This document shows positions 8,422 to 17,138 of a stretch of DNA of 64,000 bases, piece after piece. The stretch comes from Psychroserpens burtonensis DSM 12212 (lineage in GTDB: Bacteria; Bacteroidota; Bacteroidia; Flavobacteriales; Flavobacteriaceae). The position numbers and the translations under genes are program-made. Positions within the stretch are counted from its first letter, which is position 1, and each line of letters begins with the position of its first letter. The DNA lies in contig NZ_AUDE01000011.1 of assembly GCF_000425305.1 (NCBI RefSeq), positions 1 to 64,000 of the forward strand, written 5' to 3'. The notes beneath the pieces were generated by a model, which was not told where the DNA came from, ran no database searches, and was given only the letters and a program-made list of their open reading frames with translations.

Positions 8422-9561
8422 ATGAAGTTAAATAAACAAGATATATTTAAAGCGCTTGAAAGTATTTCTGCACCTGGTGAAGGGCAAAATATGGTTGAAA
8501 GTGGAGCCGTAACTAACATTGTAACATTTGCAGATGAGGTTATTGTTGATATTACAATAACAAACCCAAGCTTACAAGCCAAAAAGAAAACTGAAGTTGA
8601 AATCATGCAAACCATTCACAAAATGGTGTATGAAAAGGCTAAAATAAAAGTAAATGTAAAAGTAGATGCGCCAACAAAATCTGCTCCCAATGTGATTAAG
8701 GGAAAACAAATTCCTGGAATTAAAAACATAATTGCTGTAGCCTCAGGAAAAGGAGGTGTAGGTAAATCTACAGTGACTGCAAATCTAGCTGTTACTCTAG
8801 CCAAAATGGGTTTTAAAGTTGGAATTTTAGATGCAGATATTTATGGCCCATCAATGCCAATAATGTTTGATGTAGAATTAGAAAGACCTAAAGCAGTTAC
8901 TATTGACGGCAAGTCAAAAATGAGTCCAGTAGAAAACTACGGTGTTAAAATTTTATCCATTGGCTTTTTTACTAAACCAGATCAAGCAGTAGTTTGGCGT
9001 GGACCGATGGCAGCTAAAGCATTAAATCAAATGATTTTTGATGCCGCTTGGGGAGAACTCGATTTTATGCTATTAGATTTGCCTCCAGGAACTGGGGATA
9101 TTCATTTAAGTATCATGCAATCACTCCCAATAACAGGAGCTGTTGTGGTTAGTACACCTCAAAATGTTGCCCTTGCAGATGCTAAAAAAGGAGTTGCGAT
9201 GTTTCAACAAGAAAGTATCAATGTACCCGTTTTAGGTATTATTGAGAATATGGCCTATTTTATACCAGAGGAACTTCCTGATAACAAATATTATATTTTT
9301 GGAAAAGAAGGTGCAAAAAATCTTGCAGAAGACTTAGGTATTCCATTCTTAGGAGAACTACCTCTGGTACAAAGCATAAGAGAAGCTGCAGATGCAGGAA
9401 GACCAGCAGCATTACAAACAGCTACAGAATTAGAACGAGCATTTGAAAAACTGACCCGAAATGTAGTAGAAGAGGTTGTAAAACGCAATGATAATTTACC
9501 AGCAACAGAGGCTATTAAAATAACGACGATGGCTGGTTGTTCAGCAGTAAATAAAAAATAG
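8422..9561 (+). CDS. Mrp/NBP35-family iron-sulfur carrier ATPase
   Basis: A protein of 379 residues. An N-terminal DUF59/MIP18-like domain (about 1-90) precedes a deviant Walker A P-loop (GKGGVGKST, 109-117), then DADIYGPSMP, the LDLPPGTGDIHLS block and ENMAYF. The family carries and delivers Fe-S clusters to apoproteins. The CxxC pair that usually follows the ENM motif and binds the bridging cluster is missing: the sequence there reads YFIPEELPDNKYYIFG. That seems to be the Bacteroidota form. It abuts the NifU-domain gene with no gap, which has its own CxxC and may supply the cluster ligand. This partnership is inferred. Confidence 0.9.
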   Translation: MKLNKQDIFKALESISAPGEGQNMVESGAVTNIVTFADEVIVDITITNPSLQAKKKTEVEIMQTIHKMVYEKAKIKVNVKVDAPTKSAPNVIKGKQIPGIKNIIAVASGKGGVGKSTVTANLAVTLAKMGFKVGILDADIYGPSMPIMFDVELERPKAVTIDGKSKMSPVENYGVKILSIGFFTKPDQAVVWRGPMAAKALNQMIFDAAWGELDFMLLDLPPGTGDIHLSIMQSLPITGAVVVSTPQNVALADAKKGVAMFQQESINVPVLGIIENMAYFIPEELPDNKYYIFGKEGAKNLAEDLGIPFLGELPLVQSIREAADAGRPAALQTATELERAFEKLTRNVVEEVVKRNDNLPATEAIKITTMAGCSAVNKK

Positions 9562-9804
9562 ATGAGTACAGAAGAGCTTAGAATAAATGTCGAAAAAGCA
9601 TTAGATGAAATACGTCCTTTTTTACAAAGTGATGGAGGTGATATTTCATTATTATCAATAGAAAATGATACGCTGGTTAAAGTCCAATTACAAGGAGCTT
9701 GTGTGGGTTGTAGTGTAAATCAAATGACACTTAAATCTGGTGTAGAAATGACTATAAAAAAGTATGCACCTCAAATTGAACATGTTATTAATATTGAAGC
9801 TTAG
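9562..9804 (+). CDS. NifU C-terminal-domain protein (Fe-S scaffold/carrier)
   Basis: A protein of 80 residues consisting of only the NifU C-terminal domain, with the conserved IRPFLQSDGGDISLL and the cluster-binding pair C47/C50 in GACVGCSVNQMTLKSGVE. Such Nfu-type proteins hold an Fe-S cluster between two subunits and pass it to targets. The ATG follows directly after the Mrp stop, so the two are co-transcribed and probably act in the same pathway. Confidence 0.93.
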   Translation: MSTEELRINVEKALDEIRPFLQSDGGDISLLSIENDTLVKVQLQGACVGCSVNQMTLKSGVEMTIKKYAPQIEHVINIEA

Positions 9805-9869
9805 AATGACATTTGTCATAGATTTATAAAGCGTTCTAGATTAATTTTACTTTCCAGAAATTAGAATTC

Positions 9870-10931
9870 ATGATTACAACAGATATACTCATAATAGGAG
9901 CAGGGCCAACAGGACTATTTACTGTTTTTGAAGCTGGTCTACTTAAACTAAAGTGTCATTTAATTGATGCTTTACCTCAAGCTGGTGGACAATGTTCAGA
10001 AATATATCCTAAAAAGCCTATTTACGATATTCCTGCATATCCAGAAATTTTAGCGGGTGATTTAACTGATAAATTATTGGAACAGTGCAAGCAATTTAAG
10101 CCAGGATTTACTTTGGGTGAGCGTGCAGAAACAATAGAAAAACAAGAGGACGGTACCTTTATTGTCACTACAAACAAAGGAACTAAACACCAAGCTCTAG
10201 TTGTGGCAATTGCTGGTGGCTTAGGAAGTTTTGAGCCTCGTAAACCTTTAATTCATAATATTGCTGAGTTTGAGGATTTAGGCGTAGAATATATTATTAA
10301 AGATCCTGAGGTTTACAGAGACAAGAAAGTGGTTATTGCAGGTGGAGGAGATTCTGCATTAGATTGGAGTATTTTTTTAAGTGACGTGGCGAGTGAGGTT
10401 ACTTTAATTCATAGACGTAGCGAATTCCGTGGGCATTTAGATTCCGTAGAAAAAGTACAAGAATTAAAAAATCAAGGTAAAATAAATTTAGTTACACCTG
10501 CTGAGGTGATCGGTATCGTTGGAGATGAAAAAGTAAAAGCTGTTGTTGTAAAACAAGCACAACATATTGAAAAAGAGTTTGAGATAGACTGTGATCATTT
10601 TATCCCACTTTTTGGGTTATCACCAAAACTAGGTCCAATTGGAGATTGGGGATTGGAGATTGAAAAAAATGCAATAAAAGTAGATAACGCTTTAGATTAT
10701 CAAACCAATATTCCGGGTGTTTTTGCTATAGGAGATGTGAATACATATCCTGGAAAATTAAAATTAATTTTATGTGGTTTCCATGAAGCAACATTAATGT
10801 GTCAGGCAGCATATAAAATCATCAACCCAGGAAAACGTTATGTATTAAAATATACAACAGTTGCTGGAGTAGACGGATTTGATGGGACACGAAAAGAAGC
10901 ACCTAAAGCAGTTGTAAAAACAATTGATTAA
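9870..10931 (+). CDS. Thioredoxin-reductase-like ferredoxin-NADP+ reductase
   Basis: A protein of 353 residues with two dinucleotide-binding folds: FAD at the N-terminus (IIGAGPTGLFTVFEAG, about 7-22) and NADPH in the middle (VVIAGGGDSALDWSIFL, about 155-171), with the FAD-contacting FAIGDVNTYPGKLKLILCGFHEA near the end. The redox CxxC of true thioredoxin reductases is absent, which defines the TrxR-like FNR class. It should move electrons between NADPH and ferredoxin, and a ferredoxin gene follows 44 bp later. The pair may supply electrons for Fe-S assembly (Mrp/NifU upstream) or biosynthesis. That link is contextual. Confidence 0.9.
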   Translation: MITTDILIIGAGPTGLFTVFEAGLLKLKCHLIDALPQAGGQCSEIYPKKPIYDIPAYPEILAGDLTDKLLEQCKQFKPGFTLGERAETIEKQEDGTFIVTTNKGTKHQALVVAIAGGLGSFEPRKPLIHNIAEFEDLGVEYIIKDPEVYRDKKVVIAGGGDSALDWSIFLSDVASEVTLIHRRSEFRGHLDSVEKVQELKNQGKINLVTPAEVIGIVGDEKVKAVVVKQAQHIEKEFEIDCDHFIPLFGLSPKLGPIGDWGLEIEKNAIKVDNALDYQTNIPGVFAIGDVNTYPGKLKLILCGFHEATLMCQAAYKIINPGKRYVLKYTTVAGVDGFDGTRKEAPKAVVKTID

Positions 10932-10975
10932 CCTATAAGCTTTTCAAAACCTGATAGGTTTCATATCACATAACT

Positions 10976-11308
10976 TTGGAACAAGACATAAACATCAAAA
11001 TAATAGATAGAGAAGGAGTGACTCATGAGGTTTTAGCACCTACAGATATGGCTATGAACCTAATGGAAGTTGTTCGCTCTTACGAGTTAGCTCCAGAAGG
11101 GACCATTGGTATTTGTGGAGGTATGGCAATGTGCGCCTCTTGTCAATGTTATGTGTTAAGTGAAACGGAATTACCAGAAATGCAAGATGACGAAGAAGCG
11201 ATGCTTAGCGAGGCCTTTTATGTTAAAGATAATTCGCGTTTGGGCTGTCAAATTCAGATGAGGCCAGAAATGGAAGGTTTAGAAGTTGAACTGGCTCCAG
11301 AATCTTAA
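10976..11308 (+). CDS. [2Fe-2S] ferredoxin, adrenodoxin type
   Basis: A protein of 110 residues starting with TTG at 10976 (MEQDINIKII); no ATG lies nearer that keeps the beta-grasp fold. The four likely cluster ligands are C47, C53, C56 and C91 (GICGGMAMCASC, later RLGCQI). C58 is an additional cysteine. Acidic loops (EMQDDEEAM) match those that dock to a reductase. It is most likely the electron partner of the flavin reductase encoded just upstream. Confidence 0.92.
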   Translation: MEQDINIKIIDREGVTHEVLAPTDMAMNLMEVVRSYELAPEGTIGICGGMAMCASCQCYVLSETELPEMQDDEEAMLSEAFYVKDNSRLGCQIQMRPEMEGLEVELAPES

Positions 11309-11392
11309 CAAATTCCTGCAAAGGCAGTAGCCTCTTAGTAAATTAGAAATAACAGTTGGTAGAAGACGCCAACGTTAACGGAGATTTATTAT

Positions 11393-11860
11393 TTAGTCTT
11401 GTCTTGATTCTATAAAGTTCACAGCTTTCAAAAATCTATTGCTTTTATGTAATAATGGTCCTTTGTCATCCACCACAATATACGTAAGGAAACAAATTGA
11501 TCTTTAGAGGCATGTATAACGTTTTTTTAAAATATACGGATTATAATTAACCTAATTATAATTATGTTCGTTTAAATAGTTAATCCAATTCTCTTTTTTG
11601 TATCAATAGACATGCCAATGGTTTCAATATTCTTGACAGGATTGTCGGCATAATATTTAGCAATAACCTCATGGTCTTTTCTGCAAGGAATACATTCTAT
11701 ATATCAAAAATCTAGTAGATACAGCTTGCCTTTTTTAAGCTTTAGTTTTTTTGTTTAAAAGGTGTAAACAGATAATCTGGAATTATTACTGCCGCCGCAC
11801 TGTTTTTAACACCTTTAGCAACTATAAGTGCCGTTTGTATTTGCGCTGTAAATTCAGTTT
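11393..11860 (-). pseudogene. Decayed TlpA-like thioredoxin-fold gene
   Basis: Reading the minus strand in shifting frames recovers a thioredoxin/TlpA domain: KKGKLYLLDF, a TGA where Trp is expected, YIECIPCRKDHEVIAKYY with the redox CxxC, then NIETIGMSIDT, a frameshift, NWINYLNEHNYN and finally VVDDKGPLLHKSNRFL ahead of a TAA at 11393-11395. At least two frameshifts and several stops interrupt it. Upstream sequence to about 12000 may be the degraded N-terminal half, but I cannot align it. The remainder of the gap (11309-11392 and 11860-12065) shows nothing else. The thioredoxin assignment rests on the CxxC context and residue order. Confidence 0.65.
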
Positions 11861-12065
11861 TATAAATCTATGAAGTCATCCCTTGAAATTGATTATTAAG
11901 ACTAGTAATTAAGTAGGAGTAGTTATAACCAAGAGTTACACGTTGCGTAGAATACAAAATGCTTCCCGATTAAGAAAAGCATTTTTTGAATTTTTATATC
12001 ATCACGAAACGATTATTCAAAGTTAAATTAACGTCTACGAGATTTGTTTTAATAGCGATTAGGCC

Positions 12066-13244
12066 TTAATTAAAAGCATTTAGACCAGTAATATCTAATC
12101 CTGTTATCAATAAATGAATATCGTGTGTACCTTCATAAGTGACAACACTTTCTAAGTTCATCATATGTCTCATAATAGAATATTCTCCACTAATTCCCAT
12201 ACCTCCTAACATTTGTCTTGAGTCACGAGCAATTTTTAAAGCCATATCCACATTATTACGTTTTGCCATAGAAATTTGAGCAGATGTTGCTGTTCCATTT
12301 TCTCGCATCACACCAAGTCTCCAGGCTAATAATTGTGCTTTAGTGATTTCGGTGATCATTTCAGCCAGTTTCTTCTGTTGCAATTGAAACTGTCCAATTG
12401 GTTTGCCAAATTGGATGCGTTCTTTACTATATCTTAGTGCTGTATCGTAACAATCCATTGCAGCACCAATTACTCCCCAAGCAATACCAAAACGAGCAGA
12501 ATCCAAGCAGCCTAATGGCGCTCCTAATCCTGATTTGTTTGGTAATAAGTTTTCTTTAGGCACCTTAACGTTATCAAAAATTAGCTCACCAGTAGAGGAT
12601 GCTCTAAGTGACCATTTGTTATGAGTTTCAGGCGTTGAGAATCCTTCCATGCCACGTTCTACAAGAAGACCATGAATACGTCCTTCTTCATTTTTTGCCC
12701 AAACGACAGCGACTTGACAAAAAGGAGAATTTGAAATCCACATTTTAGCGCCATTTAAAAGATAATGGTCGCCCATATCTTTAAAATTTGTGGTCATGCC
12801 ACCAGGATTACTTCCGTGATCGGGTTCTGTTAAACCAAAAGATCCCATCCATTCTCCACTAGCTAGTTTTGGTAAATATTTTTGACGTTGTTCTTCATTT
12901 CCATATTTCCAAATAGGATACATGACCAATGATGACTGCACAGATGCGGTACTTCGCACTCCAGAATCTCCACGCTCTATTTCTTGCATAATTAAGCCAT
13001 AAGAAATTTGGTCTAGTCCAGCGCCACCATATTGTTCAGGAATGTATGGGCCAAAAGCTCCAATTTCTGCCAATCCGCTAATTATAGATTTTGGAAATTC
13101 TGCTTTTTGCGCAGCTTCTTCAATTATTGGTGAGACATCACGCTTAACCCATTTTCTGGCAGCATCACGTATTAATTTATGTTCTTCTGTAAGTAATTCG
13201 TCAAGATTATAATAATCAGGAGCTTCGAATAAATCTGGTTTCAT
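12066..13244 (-). CDS. Glutaryl-CoA dehydrogenase-type acyl-CoA dehydrogenase
   Basis: A protein of 392 residues with the full acyl-CoA dehydrogenase fold: helical N-domain, beta-domain with FGLTEPDHGSNPGGM and WISNSP, and a C-terminal helical domain with RIQFGKPIGQFQ and QMLGGMGISGEY. The catalytic base is E371 in VVTYEGTHDIH, the position and context typical of glutaryl-CoA dehydrogenases. The enzyme oxidises and decarboxylates glutaryl-CoA to crotonyl-CoA with FAD during lysine/tryptophan breakdown, passing electrons to ETF. No other pathway genes are adjacent, and it appears to be monocistronic. A short-chain acyl-CoA dehydrogenase of another specificity is the alternative. Confidence 0.87.
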   Translation of the reverse strand: MKPDLFEAPDYYNLDELLTEEHKLIRDAARKWVKRDVSPIIEEAAQKAEFPKSIISGLAEIGAFGPYIPEQYGGAGLDQISYGLIMQEIERGDSGVRSTASVQSSLVMYPIWKYGNEEQRQKYLPKLASGEWMGSFGLTEPDHGSNPGGMTTNFKDMGDHYLLNGAKMWISNSPFCQVAVVWAKNEEGRIHGLLVERGMEGFSTPETHNKWSLRASSTGELIFDNVKVPKENLLPNKSGLGAPLGCLDSARFGIAWGVIGAAMDCYDTALRYSKERIQFGKPIGQFQLQQKKLAEMITEITKAQLLAWRLGVMRENGTATSAQISMAKRNNVDMALKIARDSRQMLGGMGISGEYSIMRHMMNLESVVTYEGTHDIHLLITGLDITGLNAFN

Positions 13245-13377
13245 CTGATAGTGTTTAATTTAAGTGAGTGTAAGGCAAACTTCGCATAAATGCTTATTTT
13301 ATAATCTCCACAAATCACTTTATTTTATGCATTAAAAATTGAGAAGCAAAGATAACGAAAAGGTTTGCAGTGAGCAA

Positions 13378-14091
13378 TTACATTTTTAAATAAAAATATC
13401 TAGTTAACTTAATATAATTTTCGGTGTATTGATGACGTGAGGTTTCAATAATTAATTCTGAACTCTCAATATTTGATTGTAAGAAAGAAAACTCTATAAG
13501 ACTTCTTTTTATATCTGCGGAAGGATTGCCTCTAACGTGCAAAACACGCTTAGTGAAAAGATTAAACTGCTTGGCAAGAGTAATGAATTTTTCCTCTTCA
13601 GAAAACGGAATAACAACCGAAAACAAGCCGTTTTTTGAAAGTAAAGTAGTTATGCTCTCCAGTAAGTGCTCAAAAGGCATGGCGTCTTGAAATCGAGCTA
13701 GGTCACGTTGAGCGTTTTCAGTTTTAAATGTTTCAGAATAGAAAGGAGGGTTACAAATAATTAAATCATATGTATCATCAATTTCTTCGGCAAATTCATC
13801 TAGTGATGCATGATAACAAAACAAACGATCATTCCAAGGAGACTGCTCAAAATTATCGACACATTGTTCATAAGCTTTATCGTCAATTTCGAGTGCTTCG
13901 ATCACTTGAGCATCACAACGCTGTGCAAGCATTAATGATAAAACACCTGTGCCAGCACCAATATCTAAAATTGAAAATGGATGACTTTCAATTGAAGACC
14001 ATGCACCCAATAATACACCATCTGTACCAATTTTCATAGCACATTGGTCTTGATTAACTGAGAATTCTTTAAACTGAAAAGGCTTATTCAT
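13378..14091 (-). CDS. trmN6: tRNA1(Val) (adenine37-N6)-methyltransferase
   Basis: A protein of 237 residues. It opens with FQFKEFSVNQDQCAMKIGTDGVLLGAW, typical of the TrmN6/YfiC family, followed by the SAM-binding motif (ILDIGAGTGVLSLMLA, about 41-56) and the NPPF catalytic motif of N6-adenine methyltransferases (DLIICNPPFYSE, about 109). It methylates A37 next to the anticodon of tRNA-Val. It lies upstream of and divergent in function from the acyl-CoA dehydrogenase, and forms a leftward series with rimM and rpsP, two other translation genes. Confidence 0.88.
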   Translation of the reverse strand: MNKPFQFKEFSVNQDQCAMKIGTDGVLLGAWSSIESHPFSILDIGAGTGVLSLMLAQRCDAQVIEALEIDDKAYEQCVDNFEQSPWNDRLFCYHASLDEFAEEIDDTYDLIICNPPFYSETFKTENAQRDLARFQDAMPFEHLLESITTLLSKNGLFSVVIPFSEEEKFITLAKQFNLFTKRVLHVRGNPSADIKRSLIEFSFLQSNIESSELIIETSRHQYTENYIKLTRYFYLKM

Positions 14092-14100
14092 AGGAGTGAA

Positions 14101-14134
14101 AGTTCTCCCTTTTGGGAAGGATTTAGGATGGGAT
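14101..14134. repeat. Short GC-richer element between trmN6 and rimM
   Basis: The stretch TTCTCCCTTTTGGGAAGG plus GGATTTAGGATGGGATT resembles a dispersed intergenic element I recall from flavobacterial genomes, here reduced to a fragment. It fills nearly the whole 42-bp gap. Only a genome-wide search could confirm it as a repeat. Confidence 0.3.
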
Positions 14135-14664
14135 TATTCTTCTAAGTATAAATCAATCAATCCTTCAGGAGTATCTACAAAAATTATTTTGTTCTTTTTA
14201 TCCACTTTTGAAATAAAGGCATCATTCATAGGAATTAAAATTTCGATGCCATCTCTGTCAATTTCAAAAAGCGATTGTGCCGTTGCGTCATTAATAGAGG
14301 TTATAACACCTACGTGACCAAAATTCTTATCTTCAACTTTAAATCCGATAATTTCATGAAAGTAAAACTTATCATCTTCTAATTTTGGTAAAAACTCAAG
14401 TGGTAAATATAAGCCGCTTTTCATTAGCGAATCGGCGTCTTCTTCGGTATCTACATCTTCAAACTTGATACGTAATAATTCAGATTTGTGCAGTTGCGAA
14501 GATTCTATAAAAAAAGGGAGTAGTTTATCACGAAGCTCTATAAACACGGAGTCCATATTTTCATAAAGAGCTGGTTCGTCAGTATCTAATTTGACTAATA
14601 GCTCGCCTTTAAAACTATATTTCTTTACAATTTTTCCTAAAAAAAAGCAGTCGGTTTTTTGCAT
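14134..14664 (-). CDS. rimM: Ribosome maturation factor RimM
   Basis: A protein of 176 residues with the N-terminal RimM beta-barrel (DCFFLGKIVKKYSFKGELLVKL) and a PRC-barrel C-terminal half (FYFHEIIGFKVED, VTSINDATAQSLFEID, IPMNDAFISKVDKKNKII). RimM binds S19 and helps assemble the head of the 30S subunit. In most bacteria it sits next to rpsP, as here. The two are separated by a terminator at 14721-14747, so rimM is probably expressed at a lower level through read-through or its own promoter. Confidence 0.95.
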   Translation of the reverse strand: MQKTDCFFLGKIVKKYSFKGELLVKLDTDEPALYENMDSVFIELRDKLLPFFIESSQLHKSELLRIKFEDVDTEEDADSLMKSGLYLPLEFLPKLEDDKFYFHEIIGFKVEDKNFGHVGVITSINDATAQSLFEIDRDGIEILIPMNDAFISKVDKKNKIIFVDTPEGLIDLYLEE

Positions 14665-14720
14665 CTAAAATGTGATTTTATAAGTCTAAGGTTTGAAAAT
14701 TAGTTGTTTAATAAACTAAA

Positions 14721-14747
14721 AAACTCCGATACATCGTATCGGAGTTT
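14721..14747 (-). terminator. Terminator hairpin between rpsP and rimM
   Basis: A perfect 12-bp stem (AAACTCCGATAC, 14721-14732, with its complement at 14736-14747) and a 3-base loop, flanked by A/T tracts. It follows the rpsP stop by 21 bp and would lower transcription into rimM. Confidence 0.8.
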
Positions 14748-14768
14748 AAAAGTATAAAAAATAATTTT

Positions 14769-15377
14769 TTATTTTTCTGTGTCAGCTGCTTCTGTATCAG
14801 TTGCCTCTGTGTCAGTTGCTGCCGTATCCTCTGTTACTGCCTCTTCTGTAGCTTCAACTTCTGTAGCTTCAACTTCTTCAGTCGCTTCTGTGTTTTCAGG
14901 AGTTTCTGGAGTTGCCTCTTCTTCAACTTCTGGAGTAGCTGCGGCTATTCTAGCGTCGTTAACTGCTTTTTCTGCTGCTAGTGCATCAGCTTTTGCTTTA
15001 GCTTGAGCATCAGATAAACCAGCTTCTTTAGCTTGTACTGTTCCTGCTTTCTCTTGTAACCAGGCGTTGAACTTTTCCTCAGCTTGATCTGCAGTTATAG
15101 CACCTTTAGCTACACCACCAGCTAAATGGTTTTTTAGCATTGCACCTTTATATGATAAAATTGCTCGTGCAGTGTCAGTTGGTTGTGCACCATTCTGTAG
15201 CCAATGTACTGCTCCATCAACATTTAATTCTATTGTTGCTGGATTAGTGTTTGGATTATAAGCACCTAATTTTTCTAGGTATTTACCATCTCTTTTTGCT
15301 CGTGCATCTGCTGCTACGATCCAATAATAAGGTTTCCCTTTTTTACCGTGTCTTTGTAATCTTATTTTTACAGGCAT
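14769..15377 (-). CDS. rpsP: 30S ribosomal protein S16 with acidic C-terminal extension
   Basis: A protein of 202 residues from the ATG at 15377 ([21 protein letters not shown], the standard S16 start); an in-frame upstream ATG at 15428 is not conserved sequence. The S16 core covers about the first 80 residues ([33 protein letters not shown]). It is followed by an Ala/Lys linker and about 45 residues almost entirely of Ala, Thr, Glu and Val built from repeated TEAT/TEAADT units. S16 is a 30S assembly protein. The long acidic tail is a feature of flavobacterial S16 whose function is unknown. The reverse strand is spuriously open across it. Confidence 0.95.
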   Translation of the reverse strand: MPVKIRLQRHGKKGKPYYWIVAADARAKRDGKYLEKLGAYNPNTNPATIELNVDGAVHWLQNGAQPTDTARAILSYKGAMLKNHLAGGVAKGAITADQAEEKFNAWLQEKAGTVQAKEAGLSDAQAKAKADALAAEKAVNDARIAAATPEVEEEATPETPENTEATEEVEATEVEATEEAVTEDTAATDTEATDTEAADTEK

Positions 15378-15649
15378 ATTTTTAATTAATTTGCGAGGTT
15401 CGCGACCTCTATTATTAATGAGGCGCAAAGATAATACAATAATTTAATTCTCAACATTTTATTTCTAATTAAGTAATATTGAAAATTTATCATACTTTTG
15501 AAAACTGTAATGTCAATTTTGTATTTGAAATAATTTTTAAAAAGGAAAAGCCTAATTAAATTACAAGAAATCAAATATAAAATGCTGTAATGACGTTATT
15601 TATAACCTGTAATAAGCCTCGTTTTATTTAGAGGGAGAAAACTTAAGTA

Positions 15650-16942
15650 ATGAAAAGATTAGCTATACTTCTTGTAACTATTTTGACCTTAACTAGTTGT
15701 GGTGATGAAGTCGAATTTAATTCGCCTGCATTTCAAGGAAATCGAGAGTACGGACTTTGGAAAGCAGAATTTACTAGTGCATCTATTGATGAAAATGGTT
15801 TTTTAACTTTTAGAGCAGGTAATAATATAGAAACCGTATCACTTACAATTCCTTCTGTAGCAGTTGGAACTTATATATTAGGAGATGTAAATTCAATGGA
15901 AGGGCGTTATGTTGACGCTGGTGGTACTGCATATTCTACAAATAATAGACCAGATTCAAGCGTTTCTATTTATCCAGAGTACGGTTTCGTTAAGTTAGAT
16001 GAAATCAACAACAATACATTTACAGGTACTTTTGAGTTTTTAGCTTTTGATGAATCAGGTTTGAACTCTATTGGCTATAATGAAGGTATCTTTTTTAGAG
16101 TCCCTTTAACATCAGGTAGTATTCCCGCGGTTGTAATCACTTGTGATGATACAGAAATAGATGTGACTTCAACGCGTGCTAATTATCTCTCAACTTTTTC
16201 TTCGACCATAGAATACATTGATGCTCCTTCTTACGCCAATGCTTGTAATGTATATTCTGAAGCTTTATTGTTTAAGAGCGATTATTGTGGAGATGTAGAT
16301 GGAGCTATCCAGCAGCAAATAAGTGATCTTAATAATTGTGTGTTCCCTTGTAATTTTGCAGTTCAAAATAGACTCACTGCACAAGCTGCTTTTGAAACGG
16401 CAACTATTGGGACGTATATCGATGCTTGTGAGATTTATAGATTCTACTTAGAGCAACAGATTGAATTTTGTGGCGATGATGAAGGAAGTATCCAAGCAAT
16501 TATAGATGGCTTAGATTGTAATGACGACGATAGCGATGGTATTCCAAATATTTTCGAAAATTTTAATGGAGATTTAGACGGTAATTTAGATGATGATGAT
16601 ACCGATTTAGATGGCATACCAAATTACTTAGATGATGATGATGATGGCGATGGTATTTTGACAATCAATGAAGCAAAAGATGTGGATGGAAATCCAATCG
16701 ATACAGATGGTAATACAGAGGTTGATTATCTAGATGATGATGATGATGGTGACGGTGTTTTTACGCAATTTGAGATTGGAGATACGGATGGAGACGGAGT
16801 AAGTGACTATTTAGATACAGACGATGATGATGATACAATCTTAACAATTAATGAAAATGCAGATCCAAATCTAGATGGCAATCCAGCAGATGCCTTAGAT
16901 ACTGATGCTGATGGTATCCCTGATTATTTGGATAATATGTAA
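15650..16942 (+). CDS. DUF6252-like lipoprotein with Asp-rich calcium-binding repeats
   Basis: A protein of 430 residues. The signal peptide ends in the lipobox LTSC with C17 as the lipidated residue, so the protein is membrane-anchored. Residues 20-165 resemble the DUF6252 beta domain (YGLWKAEFTSASI, then FRVPLTSG). A middle part holds paired cysteines (DYCGDVDGAI, EFCGDDEGSI) in an internally duplicated unit. Residues 290-430 are tandem thrombospondin-3-like repeats (DSDGIPN, DDDDDGDGIL, DTDGDGVSDYLD) that should bind calcium. The last repeats end right at the C-terminus. A perfect 20-bp hairpin follows. A surface or cell-wall-like structural role is likely, but no enzyme activity is visible. 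Confidence 0.78.
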   Translation: MKRLAILLVTILTLTSCGDEVEFNSPAFQGNREYGLWKAEFTSASIDENGFLTFRAGNNIETVSLTIPSVAVGTYILGDVNSMEGRYVDAGGTAYSTNNRPDSSVSIYPEYGFVKLDEINNNTFTGTFEFLAFDESGLNSIGYNEGIFFRVPLTSGSIPAVVITCDDTEIDVTSTRANYLSTFSSTIEYIDAPSYANACNVYSEALLFKSDYCGDVDGAIQQQISDLNNCVFPCNFAVQNRLTAQAAFETATIGTYIDACEIYRFYLEQQIEFCGDDEGSIQAIIDGLDCNDDDSDGIPNIFENFNGDLDGNLDDDDTDLDGIPNYLDDDDDGDGILTINEAKDVDGNPIDTDGNTEVDYLDDDDDGDGVFTQFEIGDTDGDGVSDYLDTDDDDDTILTINENADPNLDGNPADALDTDADGIPDYLDNM

Positions 16943-16957
16943 TTATATTATCTTTGC

Positions 16958-17002
16958 TAACACTATAAACCCAGACATACACTGTCTGGGTTTATAGTGT
17001 TA
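16958..17002. terminator. Long perfect-stem terminator after the Asp-rich lipoprotein gene
   Basis: The arms at 16958-16977 and 16983-17002 are exact complements over 20 bp with a 5-base loop (TACAC). There is no long U tract directly after the stem, so it might instead stabilise the 3' end. It begins 16 bp after the stop codon. Confidence 0.75.
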
Positions 17003-17138
17003 AATAGTTTTAAGACTTTGTTAAAGATGTTAATGTATTCTATTTTTCTTATTTTTTGAGTTATACTATCCTTAGTTGGATGTGAAACAATACGCATCTT
17101 AAAATAAAAGTATTGGAATTTAAAATGTAAATGATATT

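Noticed and set aside
14779-15006. Plus-strand frame of 75 Ala/Ser/Val residues across the rpsP tail
   Set aside because: It is the reverse reading of the repetitive acidic S16 extension, which is the genuine coding frame.
16501-16940. Tandem DNA repeat of GATGATGATG type as a mobile or CRISPR-like array
   Set aside because: It is coding sequence for Asp-rich calcium-binding repeats in the lipoprotein. Units vary and have no spacers.
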